Assembly: GCF_036850765.1 (NCBI RefSeq)
Contig: NC_089492.1
Coordinates: 201,964,276 to 202,028,275, forward strand
Length of the DNA stretch: 64,000 nt
From: Saccopteryx bilineata
Lineage: Eukaryota; Chordata; Mammalia; Chiroptera; Emballonuridae
Direction of reading: 5' to 3'
This document shows, one piece after another, positions 1 through 10,070 of this stretch. Numbering within the stretch: position 1 is the stretch's first letter; every line of letters begins with the position of its first letter. The notes under the pieces were generated by a model. The model was not told where the DNA came from. It did no database searches and saw only the letters and a list, made by a program, of their open reading frames with translations. Both the position numbers and the translations under genes were made by a program.

Positions 1-639
1 GGTGTATATGTGCCCCATCTTCATCTAGTCCTCTATTTTTTTTACAGTGATTAAAAGCCTTTAAGCAAACTCTTGGCCAATACAGCAAGAATCCATAAAT
101 GAGTAGTGCTGACATTAAAAAACATTTTTATGTTACATTTTTTAGCTATGGCTTTTTAGAATTTGTAAAAAAGGGGGTTAAAAAATAAAAAAACAAAAAA
201 GTTATTTATTTATACACACACACACACACACACACACAGATTCTTAGTAAGATTTAGTAAATTCGGCAGGTCCTGGCACAAATGTATTGTTTTTTCATTC
301 TCGTGTTTATGAGAAACACGAACCTGATGTGTCCTAGCGATTTCTTCAATGTTTGAGCATATATTTGAAAGGTAAACTCTTATCTCCTCGTCAATACATT
401 GAAGAATTACTCTTTTTTACTCTTAATTGTGTTGAGGGTAGAAAATCCTAATTCATATAAACAGAAAATTGAAAATTGTAGTAAAATGTTCAAAGTTTTT
501 TTAGATATTGCCACATATTCTTCTTTTATAGAAATCCAAAAGGCTTCAAGAGACAATCTCTTATGTTTAATCATCAATCCAAAACCCTATCATACATATC
601 ATCTTAACTTTACACCAAACAAAGGATAGAAGAAACTTG
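1..639. other. Intronic sequence, no gene; opens in an L1-like tail
   Basis: The first 40 bases resemble the antisense L1 3' end seen elsewhere in the window near 26.8 kb. A CA microsatellite lies at about 214-238. The rest is AT-rich with no convincing reading frame; the 76-codon frame at 399-629 has no recognisable domain and is not supported as a gene. Confidence 0.5.
214..238. repeat. (CA)n microsatellite
   Basis: About twelve uninterrupted CA units follow an A-rich and T-rich stretch. It is a simple repeat, probably grown from a retroelement tail. Confidence 0.9.
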
Positions 640-900
640 CCTCCAGTCTTTCTGGGGAACATGGGGGCAGTGTAAACAATCTAGCACCACAGCTTAACAG
701 CCTTTTGCAACCTAATCAGGGAAGTGAGGTGGGGGGTTGGGCAGACTGTCAGCTTACAGCCAATTCCCCACACCTCTGTCCCCCAAAAATCTATATTCCA
801 AAAACCTTGCTGGTTTTTTGGTCCCCAACAGGCACATATTTCTCTGGAATACCATAGGGTGCACCTGGAAATCTTCTCAGGCACACTTTGAGAACCACTG
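640..900 (-). mobile_element. hAT-type DNA transposon relic, one terminus visible
   Basis: The right edge ends in TTTGAGAACCACTG at 887-900, the reverse complement of the CAGTGGTTCTCAAA terminus typical of hAT/Charlie-type elements. No matching left terminus or 8-bp duplication was found, so it is a broken or truncated copy; the left boundary is approximate. Confidence 0.5.
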
Positions 901-904
901 CCCT

Positions 905-1080
905 AGACTGTCAAAATAAAAAAATGACAGCAGCCAATGCAACAATAGCAGTCTGGTGTGAATAAATCAAAATTAAACCTTTTTTTTTTTGTTAGATTAG
1001 CAAAAAATATATTTTTTGGTGTGTTGAATAATTTTAGTAGTTTATGTGTGCCACGGGATGAAAAAGGTTGAAAACCGCTG
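905..1080 (-). mobile_element. Non-autonomous hAT-type relic
   Basis: It ends at 1080 with GGTTGAAAACCGCTG, the reverse complement of a CAGCGGTTTTCAACC terminus of the hAT class. Read on the minus strand it contains a phrase on a 'cacaccaaaaaatat' pattern that I associate with mammalian non-autonomous hATs. The other terminus is missing or merges with the neighbouring relic at 900. Confidence 0.5.
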
Positions 1081-1394
1081 CTATTGACTGTTTACATTCA
1101 AGTTCAAATACTCAATAGTTAGAATTAGAAAATAGAAATATACAGCTTTTTTCCATCATAGGAAAAATAATGAACTAGTTTTAGAGATAATGTAAAACAT
1201 ATTTTTGAAGTATTCCTTTTCATAACAGGCAGGAAAAGAATAGGAAGAGAACATTAGAGAAAACTTTCAGGAAAAAAATACCAATAATATCACCAACCTA
1301 CTAAACTCTCCCTTTCCCTTTCCTTGCCCACTTTGACCCTCTAGCACTATGTGTATACTGACGTACGTGTGTGTGTGTGTGTGTGTGTGTATGT
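1081..1394. other. Intronic sequence with a GT microsatellite
   Basis: No coding or RNA signal was seen. A (GT)n run lies at about 1366-1391. Confidence 0.6.
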
Positions 1395-1565
1395 ATATTT
1401 TACTTTTAATGGACTGTTTTGTAGATTGGTTTTAGGTTCACAGGAAAAACTGAGTGGAGAGAACAGATTTCTCATGTGCCCCACACATGCACAGCCCCCC
1501 GTTAGCAACCTCCCCACTCAAGTGGCACATTTGTTACCATAGGTAAACCTATACTGACATATGTG
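1395..1565 (-). mobile_element. Antisense L1 3' end fragment
   Basis: The pattern 'aggttcacag...ccccacacatgcacagcc...gtggcacatttgttacc' is the antisense 3' untranslated region of old mammalian L1 (L1M) elements. It is heavily diverged and non-coding. Confidence 0.6.
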
Positions 1566-2841
1566 TGTTTTTTTTACAGCTGACTTTTATATTTAATACA
1601 CATGGTAAAAGTGATTTTTTAAAAGTCACGAATGATTAGTTACAGATATCATTTGGTTAGTTATAATAATAAATTAGCTAATTTCTCAGAAAAGATTTTT
1701 CACTAAAATTTTCAACGGAATTATGATGGTAATGAATATATACATTGGGGTATATCTCTAGATACATTTTATGCAGGACACACACACAGACACACATGCG
1801 TATGCATTTAGTATAGACTCTTCCTGACTATCCAGTCATAATTGTTTTAGCTGATCTACTTTCAAAAACCAGGTAAACACAGAAAGCTTGCCATCCTCCA
1901 TTATTCAAACACCTCATGTAGGAAAATATGTGAAACAAATATTTTGGCATTAATATAAAAAAAATGTATAAGTCCAAAAAGCATCTTGAGAATTCACCAG
2001 ATATTTTAGTTATAATGTAATTATAATTGCCTAATAACTCTTAAAAAGAGTTCTTTATAAGCTGTCAAAAAAAAATGACATCTGTTGCAAAACCACACTG
2101 AATGAATTCATAGAAACACATAATCAGGCTAGTTAAATTATCCTTAACCCTCAACTGATGAAGTGAGGATTTGCAATAATTGCAAGCTCACAACCTTCTA
2201 TAAGGTCAACAATATTACATGAGTTGGTCTAAATACTCCTCTGCACTATTAAAAAAAAAAACAACTGTTTGCTAAAACACATTTAATTCTATAAATTAGA
2301 TGAACTTTTAGGGTTAAGTGTATAATATATATATATTTGCTAGTTATACAACATCCTTTTTAACTCATTCAATCCCCTAGAGGCAATATTAAGAAACCCA
2401 GTTAGCATACTTAAAACTGCTGATTGTTAGACATAACAAAAATCTGTATTTTTATCAGCAGGCTGTAATTCATTTTTCAGTTTCCCGTAACCAGCACTTA
2501 TCTGTGGACAGTTTCAGGGTATAGAAATGACCTATTATGATCCTAACAATATAAACACTAACCCTGCCTCCTCTTGGATGACACAGTGAAATATACTGTT
2601 TATTAACAGGAAGTTGCTAAAGACAAAGACATTACTTCTCTACGTTAAAGGCAGCACTTTTCTTCACATCTGCATTTCACCTACACAAGTTTACAAGGCC
2701 AGGCAACTGACCTGTCTGCCGGAACCCACAGCAGAGTCTGGAAAGCCCCTGCACAAAGTCCAGGAAATAACACCGCCAATGGCTACTGAATTGAAAGCCC
2801 AGGAAGGCTAGATGTGGAAGAGGGGAACGTGAGGAAAAAAC
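1566..2841. other. Unique intronic sequence downstream of proximal LIMS1 exon
   Basis: This is AT-rich intron directly beyond the proximal donor. Poly-A and poly-T runs and a short TA repeat near 2323 are present. I saw no exon, RNA gene or recognisable transposon. Confidence 0.5.
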
Positions 2842-2847
2842 ACTCAC
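2842..2847 (-). promoter_or_regulatory. LIMS1: 5' splice donor of proximal LIMS1 exon
   Basis: GTGAGT directly follows AAAATT on the minus strand and fits the U1 consensus well. Without splicing, the frame would stop within one codon (TGA), which supports its use. Confidence 0.85.
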
Positions 2848-3032
2848 AATTTTGCATAAAAGTCACAGAACTCCTTGTAGACTTTGATGTCACTGTGCCT
2901 GCGTTGCAGTTTGGACACAGCCCTCTCGTCTTCATCGCCATTAGCCTGGTGGACACTGCTCAGGGCTGCCTGGGAAATCTCCTCATTCTTTGGGATAACA
3001 GAGGGGTGGTGCGCCTTACTTGGGAATGCCAT
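2848..3032 (-). CDS. LIMS1: LIMS1 (PINCH-1) alternative first coding exon, proximal
   Basis: LIMS1 encodes PINCH-1, a cytoplasmic adaptor of five LIM domains that binds integrin-linked kinase in the ILK-PINCH-parvin complex at focal adhesions. This exon gives 61 codons plus two bases of an isoform-specific leader, starting MAFPSKAHH. It continues through NEEISQAALSSVHQANGDE to KLQRRHSDIKVYKEFCDFYA, which I recognise as the leader of the longer LIMS1 isoform that precedes MANALAS. The ATG at 3032 sits in a good context (ACAATGG), and an in-frame TGA lies upstream at 3188-3186 with no earlier in-frame ATG. The exon ends at 2848 in AAATT followed by the donor GTGAGT (2847-2842). The phase fits a next exon beginning C-AAC-ATG. 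No LIM domain is encoded here. The downstream exons lie outside the window. The reading frame is intact and shows no sign of being a retrocopy. Confidence 0.93.
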
Positions 3033-3300
3033 TGTTGGAGCTTTCAAGCTTGGAGCCCAGGGCAGGGAGCAGCAGGACAGGAGACTGAAGAAACAATGTC
3101 CAGGCCTCCCCCGCTTCCCTGCCAGGATCACTCCCACTGTCACCACACACGTCAGCCCTAGGCTTGCCAGGGTCACTCCTGACTTTCACGTTAAGAGTTC
3201 CAGCAGCAAATCAGTGAGTTGGTCTGACAGTCCTGATTTACTGAGGCACTTTGGAAGTTCTAGAAAACATTCCACTAAGTAGTGACTCAGTCTTTGCCAA
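3033..3300 (-). promoter_or_regulatory. LIMS1: Probable 5' UTR and promoter of proximal LIMS1 isoform
   Basis: This is GC-richer, repeat-free sequence directly 5' of the proximal ATG. It holds a perfect AP-1 site TGACTCA at 3283-3289 and a TEAD-type CATTCCA at 3268-3274, about eight bases apart. No TATA box is placed with confidence. The transcription start is not visible from sequence. Several overlapping open frames exist here but share no homology I recognise. Confidence 0.45.
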
Positions 3301-3459
3301 GCAGCCTTCCCGGTGGACTGTTTCTGTAATCACTCCTAAAGGAATAGAGAGCTGCTGGGTAAGCCTCTAACGGACATAGGAGCCATGCACCCTCTCGTCT
3401 GCTACTGGGCTTTTGCAGCACTGACACGGTGCCTCTTACCCTTCACCTTCGGTGAGCAT
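3301..3459. other. Unique sequence upstream of proximal exon
   Basis: Short non-repetitive stretch between the putative promoter and the first SINE; may belong to the same regulatory region. Confidence 0.4.
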
Positions 3460-3472
3460 AAGAATCTCTTGG

Positions 3473-3809
3473 GCCTGACCAGGCGGTGGCGCAGTGGATA
3501 GAGCATCAGACTGGGATGCGGAGGACCCAGGTTGGAGACCCCGAGGTTGCCAGTTTGAACACGGGCTCATCTGGCTTGAGCAAAAAACTCACCAGCTTGG
3601 ACCCAAGGTCGCTGGCTTGAGCAAGGGGTTACTCAGTCTGCTGAAGGCCTGCGGTCAAGGCACATATGAGAAAGCAGTCAATGAACAACTAGGGTGTCGC
3701 AACGAAAAACTAATGATTGATGCTTCTCATTTCTCTCCGTTCCCGTCTGTCTAGCCCCATCTATCCCTCTCTGACTCTGTCTCTGTAAAAAAAAAAAAAA
3801 AAAAAAAGA
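3473..3809 (+). mobile_element. SINE family B, full length
   Basis: Complete head-to-tail copy with an oligo-A tail, flanked by the 13-bp duplication AAGAATCTCTTGG (3460-3472 and 3810-3822). The perfect duplication suggests a fairly recent insertion close to the proximal LIMS1 promoter. Confidence 0.93.
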
Positions 3810-3822
3810 AAGAATCTCTTGG

Positions 3823-4894
3823 AGAATGTGTAACACCCCCGCCCCCCAGATATTCTGTTTCTAATAAGCTCAGGTGAGGCTGGCACTGCTGGACACTCTG
3901 AGGAGCATCACGAAGCCCAGGGTATGCTTGCCAGATGTGCTGTGGCTGCCTTCCCTGAATCTGGGAGTCGGTGCAATGAAGAGCAATGTTTGGCTTATCT
4001 GTCCTCACACTTAGCACATACTAAGAGTTCAATGTGTTCAATGAATGGATGCGAGAGGTAATAGGAAAGAGCCAGAGTTTAGTTAGAACTCTTGAATCTG
4101 ACCCCCCAGCTATTCCTGTAACTTAGGTGAGCCAATATTTCTTGGTCTTTATGATGACTAAGGATGCCACTGGCATGCCTTATTATACCATATTATAGTG
4201 TCAGCAGTGAGGGTGATGATGATGTAGTACTGTCAGGTTCTATTTGTTTTCTTTACAATATTCTTTACAGTTCTTAATATGTATTAGGTCCAGTGATTCC
4301 AAATCATGTTTTTTTTCCTGCCAGAAACATCAGATCCAAAATATTCTGCCGACACTGATGTAATGCTACGAAGAGACACCACCCCAGAGGACAGAACACT
4401 GAAGTAGATACTGGAAGACTTCCCTTTCCTTTCAGCTCAAACAGTAGCCAGGAGGCTGGGGGAAAAGATTTCTGCCTTCTTTTAGCCCCACTTCACATGC
4501 CAAAACTGTAACCTCTGGGAGGGTGGGAACTTTGTCTTATTCATGACTGTTCTCACATCATGAATAGAGCCTGCCCCTTAGCATAATGCAGTAATTACTT
4601 GTTGGGGTTAATGATTCATCTACTTTATCTGACAAACCATGGAAACAACAAAAGAGCAAATTAGCTACCAGTCTGCTAAGCACTTTGAATCAGCAAGAGA
4701 TCTAAAAACACAACTAAAAAAATTATAAAAAAAATGTAACTAATTATCATATTTGCTTCATAATAACTAGTCTTATTTCTACTAGACAGAGCAGTTGAAC
4801 TATTAAAAAGCTAATGGTTCATGAATATAAGACACAGTGAAGTCTCTTATCTGCCAAGGAACTAAAAAATATTCTGAAAGATGTACAATCAAAA
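3823..4894. other. Unique intron with two L2/MIR-like tails
   Basis: At about 3980-4060 and 4500-4620 the text resembles the 3' ends of ancient L2/MIR repeats ('cacttagcacatactaagagttcaatgtgttcaatgaatgg'-like and 'gggaactttgtcttattcatg'-like). No gene was seen. Confidence 0.4.
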
Positions 4895-5192
4895 TTTTAA
4901 CTTTTTATTTTGAAATAATGATAGTCACAGGAAACTTCAAAGACTATCAAACTTCAGAGAGGCCCAGCTTTCTCCAGTGGTCACATCTTGTGTAAGTACA
5001 GCACTACATCAGAATCACGACCCTGACACTGGTGCAAGGTGTGTAAAGGGCAGACACATGTAAACACCACCCCAATTATGACATAAAACTGGTCCGTCAC
5101 TACAAAGATCTTTATTGTGTTAGTTCTGAGAGTCCTCTCCCCACCTTGCCTTCCCTAACCCCTGGCCACCACTAATCTGAGTAGCCTTATTG
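4895..5192 (-). mobile_element. Antisense old L1 3' region, left part
   Basis: Phrases such as 'ccagtggtcacatcttgtgtaa' and 'accaccccaattatgacata' match the antisense 3' region of old L1 elements. It is interrupted by the LTR that follows and resumes at about 5579. Confidence 0.55.
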
Positions 5193-5578
5193 CTATAGAC
5201 TGAACATGTCTCTCTAAAATTCATATACTAAAAGCCTAATCCTCAGTGTGATGGTCTTTGGTGGTGAGGCCTTAGGGAGGTGATCAGGGTGAGATGAGGT
5301 CATAAGAGTGGGACATTAATCCCCCGCCATTAATAAGGGATTAATACACTTAAAAGAAGAGGAAGAGACATAGGTCACTCTCTGTCGGTCTGTGAAGTAT
5401 GAGACAATGCAGCCAGAGCAGCTGTCCACAAACTAGGAAGTAGACCTTCATCCAAGTGGACCCTCTGGAGCCTTGGTCTTAGAGGTCCAGTCTCCCAAAC
5501 CTTGAGAAAAAAATACTTGCTGTTTAAGCCATACAGTCTATAATGTTTTTATTATTGTAGCCAAAACTGACTGAGATA
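5193..5578 (+). mobile_element. Solo LTR, MaLR-like (ERVL-MaLR)
   Basis: It begins TGCTATAGACTGAA and ends with 'tgtttaagcc atacagtcta' followed by a 'gccaaaactgactgaga' terminus, the layout of MaLR-class LTRs about 380 bp long. No internal retroviral genes are attached. It splits an older antisense L1, so it is the younger of the two. I found no convincing 5-bp duplication. Confidence 0.55.
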
Positions 5579-6013
5579 TTACATCAATGGAATCATACAG
5601 TATGTGACTTTGGAAGGACTATCATAATACCCTTAAGATATAGACAAGTTGTTTTATTTATCTATAATTAGCTCGCTCCTTCTATTGCTGAACAGTTATG
5701 TCATGGTATGAACATACCATAGTTTATTGAACATTTACCAACTGAAGGACATTTTAGTAGTTTACATTTTGGGGCTATTATTTCTGCATGAGTATTTGTT
5801 TTTCATTTCTCTGAGATAAATGTCCAAGAATGAAACTGCCGAGTTGTATGATAAGTCTACGTTTGGTTTTTTAAAGAAACTCCCAAATTATTTTCTAGAG
5901 TAGTTGTACCACTATACATTGCCACCAGCAATGTCTGAAAGATTCAATTTCTCCACATCCTTGCCAGCATTTGGTGTTATCATTAGTTTTTATTTTAGCT
6001 GTTCTAATAAATA
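5579..6013 (-). mobile_element. Antisense old L1 3' region, right part
   Basis: The run 'aatggaatcatacagtatgtgac...ccatagtttattgaacatttacc...ttgccagcatttggtgtt' is the antisense 3' end of L1. It continues for a few bases beyond the SINE at 6030-6319. Confidence 0.65.
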
Positions 6014-6029
6014 TGTAGTCCCAATTTTT

Positions 6030-6319
6030 TTTTTAATTTTTTTTTTTTTTTTTTTACAGAGACAGTGAGTCAGAGAGAAGGATAAATAGGGACAGACAGG
6101 ACGGAGAGAGATGAGAAGCATCAATCATTAGTTTTTCGTTGTGTGTTGCAACACCTTAGTTGTTCATTGATTGCTTTCTCATATGTGCCTTGACCGCAGC
6201 CTTCAGCCGACCAAGTAACCCCTTGCTGGAGCCAGCGACCTTGGGTTCAAGCTGGCGACCTCGGGGTCTCGAACCTGGATCCTCGACACTCTATCCACTG
6301 CGCCACCGCCTGGTCAGGC
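6030..6319 (-). mobile_element. SINE family B, reverse
   Basis: Reverse copy inserted in the old L1. The 16-bp duplication TGTAGTCCCAATTTTT flanks it at 6014-6029 and 6320-6335. Confidence 0.92.
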
Positions 6320-6350
6320 TGTAGTCCCAATTTTTATTGTATACATATAT

Positions 6351-7134
6351 TAAGTATATATATATGTGAAGATAAATACAAAAAACAAGTCAGAAATTTC
6401 ACTTCACCACATAATTGTATTGACAAGAAAAAAAGGAGTAATACTTGCATGTGGAAAAAAATGCAACTACTACAAAGAGGTATAAAATAAAGTCTCTTAA
6501 TTTTGTGTGTACACACACATGCATTCTACTAATCTTAACTGTCTCTTTGATAAAACTAAATGATTTGAACTTTGATCACCAACAAGACACCAAGTTGAAA
6601 TTAAAGCACATCTAGTTTTATTCAATGTTTTGTTTCCCCCAGTGTCCTGAGCACAGGCAGGCCCATGGTTCTTACTACTAACAGTGCCACCAGGAATCTG
6701 TGCTTGAACAAGATGTACAACCTAACCCTTCTCCATCAGCCACGATTACTCCACACCTGTCTTTCTGCTTAATCTTATTAGTGCTGGGAATTTAATCAAA
6801 TTCTCTCATTCTTCAATTTATTTAAGGAATATTACTTTAAGAGGAAGCATGCAGGAGACTTTCCTTATTTTTCCCCTAGTTTCCTCTGTTTCTGACTGGG
6901 ACTATATTAATGAAAGTGCTTGTAGACAGTGACCTTACATAAAACTCTTCAACAGAAGTCATCTTAACATGATTCAGTTTTGTGACTTAAAAAATACCAT
7001 ATACTCAGTAAACAGCTCTAAATAATTTAATCTAATCAACATAACAGCATTTATATGACTATTAAGACAGATTTGTGACTCTGAATCTGTTTTGCCAGGT
7101 CTCATTCTTTCCTTTCTTTTTTCTTTTTCTTTTC
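6351..7134. other. Unique intron, nothing recognised
   Basis: AT-rich with a short TA tract near 6350. Pyrimidine-rich sequence at 7100-7134 leads into the next SINE. No coding signal was found; the 60-codon minus-strand frame here has no homology I know. Confidence 0.5.
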
Positions 7135-7519
7135 TTTTTTTTTTTTTTTTTTTTGTGTATTTTTTCTGAAGCTGGAAACAGGGAGAGACAGTCAGACAGA
7201 CTCCCGCATGCGCCTGACCAGGATCCACCCGGCACGCCCACCAGGGGGTGATGCTCTGCCCCTCCGGGGCGTCGCTCTGTTGCGACCAGAGCCACTCTAG
7301 CACCTGGGGCAGAGGCCAAGGAGCCATCCCCAGCCCCCGAGCCATCTTTGCTCCAATGGAGCCTCGGCTGCAGGAGGGGAAGAGAGAGACAGAGAGGAAG
7401 GAGAGGGGGAGGGGTGGAGAAGCAGATGGGCGCTTCCCCTGTGTGCCCTGGCTGGGAATCGAACCCGGGACTTCTGCACGCCAGGCCGACGTTCTACCAC
7501 TGAGCCAACCGGCCAGGGC
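7135..7519 (-). mobile_element. SINE family A, reverse
   Basis: Near-complete copy reading from a T-rich tail to a head at 7519. It carries the CTCF-like core CCACCAGGGGGTG at 7238-7250, where the CpG has decayed to TG. Confidence 0.9.
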
Positions 7520-7524
7520 CTTCT

Positions 7525-8334
7525 TTTTCTTTTTTTGACAGACAGAAAGAGAATCAGAAAGAGGGACAGACAGGGATATACAGACAGAAAGGGAGAGAGA
7601 TGAGAACCATTAAGTCTTTTTTTCTTTCTTGTATTTTTCCAAAGTGAGAAGCAGGGGGTGGAGGCAGACAAACTTTTGCATGCACCCTACTGGGATCCAC
7701 CCGGCATGCTCACCAGGGGGCGACGCTATGCCCATTTGGGGCGATGCTTGGCTGCAACCAGAGCCATTCTAGCACCTGAGGCGGAAGCCGTGCAGCCATT
7801 CTCAGCGCCTGGGCCAACTTTGCTCCAGTGGAGCCTAGGCTGTAGGAGGGGAAGAGAGAGAGAGAAAGGAGAGGGGGAAGGGTGGAGAAGGAGATGGGCG
7901 CTTCTCCTGTGTGCCCTGGCTGGGAATCGAACCTGGGATTTCCACACATTGGGCCACACACTACTGCTGAGCCAACCGACCAGGGCCAAGCATTAATTCT
8001 TCATTGTGGCACCTTAGTTGTTCATTGATTGCTTTCTTATTTGTGCCTTGACCAGGGGGCTTCACTAGAGCGAGTGACCCCTTGCTCAAGCCAGCGACCT
8101 AGGGATTCAAGCCAGTGACCATTGGGATCAAACCAGTGACCGTGGGGTCATGTTTATGATCCCACACTCAAGCCAGCAACCCTGAGCTCAAAACAGTGAG
8201 CCCATGCTCAAGCTGGTGAGCCCATGCACAAGCCAGATGAGCCCACGCTTAAGCCAGTGACCTTGGCGTTTCAAACCTGGGTCCTCCGCGTCCCAGTCTG
8301 ACACTCTACCCACTGCGCTACCGCCTAGTCAGGC
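7525..8334 (-). mobile_element. SINE family B, reverse, split by a family A copy
   Basis: The 3' part is at 7525-7616 and the 5' part at 7988-8334; the gap is a family A element. The 5' part is unusually long because the internal 'caagccagcgacc' unit is repeated many times between 8080 and 8270. Confidence 0.85.
7617..7987 (-). mobile_element. SINE family A, reverse, nested in a B element
   Basis: Inserted in the B element with the imperfect duplication AACCATTAA / AAGCATTAA. It carries TCACCAGGGGGCG at 7710-7722. Divergence in the body suggests an older subfamily. Confidence 0.88.
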
Positions 8335-8391
8335 CATAGCTCAAGTTTTATATCCAAGAATTTTGTTACCTTTAAACTATTTCTGGCACTA

Positions 8392-8764
8392 GCCCTGGCC
8401 AGTTGGCTCTGCGGTAGAGCGTCGGCCTGGCGTGTGGGGGACCCGGGTTCGATTCCCGGCCAGGGCACATAGGAGAAGGGCCCATTTGCTTCTCCACCCC
8501 TCCCCCTCCTTCCTCTCTGTCTCTCTCTTCCCCTCCTGCAGCCGAGGCTCCATTGGAGCAAAGATGGCCCAGGCGCTGGGGATGGCTCCTTGGTCTCTGC
8601 CCCAGGCGCTAGAGTGGCTCTGGTTGCGGCAGAGCGACGCCCCGGAGGGGCAGAGCATCGCCCCCTGGTGGGCAGAGCGTCGTGCTGGGTGGATCCCGGT
8701 CGGGGGCATGCGGGAGTCTGTCTGACTGTCTCTCCCCGTTTCCAGCTTCAGGAAGTAAAAAAAA
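8392..8764 (+). mobile_element. SINE family A, full length
   Basis: Bounded by a perfect 20-bp duplication, TTAAACTATTTCTGGCACTA (8372-8391 and 8765-8784). It belongs to the subfamily with 'gcggcagagcgacgcccc'. A CTCF-like core (reverse) lies at 8659-8671. Confidence 0.95.
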
Positions 8765-8784
8765 TTAAACTATTTCTGGCACTA

Positions 8785-9249
8785 ATATTACTCTAAGAAA
8801 TGCAAACACAATCCTTTTAGACTGTGAAAGTAACCATAGAAAAACAGTTACCTGAACTCCCTTGACTGAAGTTACTACTTCCATGACAGTGTCACTAGAA
8901 TAGCTCTTGAAGTAGATGGGATGCTGTTTTTAAAAAATACCAAAGACATTTTTGTCTGAACATCGGGCCTGTTAGGTGGTTTTTGTTGAAGAACTAGAGT
9001 TTCCTGAGGCCTATGGTTCCTTAATGGTTCTTCCAAAGCTTATATAATCTGAAAGCTCTCCTCATCACCATTGCTAATTTGGGTCTCTGGAAGATCCCAC
9101 AGGACAGCTCTGAACCCCAAACATCCCTTAAATCCATCCGGAGTAGAGAAATTTATATTTCATAAACGTGACATTTTCTCATCATCTACTGTGTGCTAAA
9201 TTCTATCACGTAGTGAAGTGCCCACTTTCTCATTATCTACTGTGCAGTG
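8785..9249. other. Unique intron, nothing recognised
   Basis: No gene, RNA or mobile-element signature was seen in this stretch. Confidence 0.45.
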
Positions 9250-9320
9250 CCTTAGTCCACTCAGGCTGCTATAACAAAACACCACAAACAACCTAGGTAG
9301 CTTATAAATAGAAATATATT

Positions 9321-9530
9321 CTGACCTGTGGTGGCGCAGTGGATAAAGCGTCGACCTGGAAATGCTGAGGTCACTGGTTTGAAACCCTGGGCTTGCCTGG
9401 TCAAGGCACATATGGGAGTTGATGCTTCCAGCTACTCCCCCCTGTCTCTCTCTGTCTCTCTCTCTCTCTCCTCTCTAAAATGAATAAATAAAATAAAAAA
9501 ATAAATAAAGACTGACTTAAAAAAAAAAAA
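9321..9530 (+). mobile_element. SINE family C, first of a three-SINE stack
   Basis: Starts directly after GAAATATATT (9311-9320), and its A/T-rich tail runs into a family B head at 9531. The matching duplication appears only after the third SINE. Confidence 0.88.
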
Positions 9531-9851
9531 GCCTGACCAGGCGTGGCGCAGTGGATAGAGTGTTGGATTGGGATGTGGAGTACCCAGGTTCGAGACCCTG
9601 AGGTCACCAGCTTGAGCGTGGGTTCACCTGGTTTAAGCAAAAGCTCACCAGCTTGGACCCAAGTTCGCTGGCTTGAGCAAGGGGTTACTTGGTCTGAAGG
9701 CCCATGGTCAAGGCACATATGAGAAAGCAATCAATGAACAACTAAGGTGTCACAATGAAAAACTGGTGATTGATGCTTCTCATCTCTCTCCATTCCTGTC
9801 TGTCTGTCCCTCTCTCTGACTCTCTCTCTGTCCCTGTAAAAAAAAAAAAAA
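9531..9851 (+). mobile_element. SINE family B, second of the stack
   Basis: Complete copy seated in the poly-A tail of the preceding C element. It has no duplication of its own that can be told apart from A-runs. Confidence 0.88.
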
Positions 9852-10070
9852 GCCTGACCTGTGGTGGCACAGTGGGTAAAAGCATCGACCTGGAACACTG
9901 AGGTTGCTGGTTCAAAACCCTGGGCTTCCCTGGTCAAGGCACATATGGGAGTTGATCCTTTCTGCTCCTCCCTCCCTTCTCTCTCTGTCTCTAAAATGAA
10001 TAAATAAAATCTAAAAAAAACCCAAAAATCTCTCAGGTTTGAGGGATAACTTCTTTAAAAAAAAAAAAAA
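9852..10070 (+). mobile_element. SINE family C, third of the stack
   Basis: Seated in the B tail. After its own tail and an extra 50 bases the duplication GAAATATATT recurs at 10071-10080, closing the whole block. Confidence 0.85.

Noticed and set aside
214..238. CRISPR-like or other regular array among short repeats
   Set aside because: All short tandem repeats here are microsatellites or SINE tails; no spacer structure exists and the genome is mammalian.
3033..3176. 48-residue N-terminal extension of the proximal LIMS1 leader with a hydrophobic stretch
   Set aside because: The extended frame opens with GTG, not ATG, and no in-frame ATG lies between the TGA at 3188-3186 and the ATG at 3032.
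2814..3282. Two plus-strand frames (115 and 132 codons) across the proximal LIMS1 exon
   Set aside because: They are shadows of the minus-strand exon, which has homology, a start and a donor.
8400..8470. True tRNA gene
   Set aside because: The cloverleaf has extra bases before the D arm and the same head occurs at more than twenty SINE copies with 3' SINE bodies.
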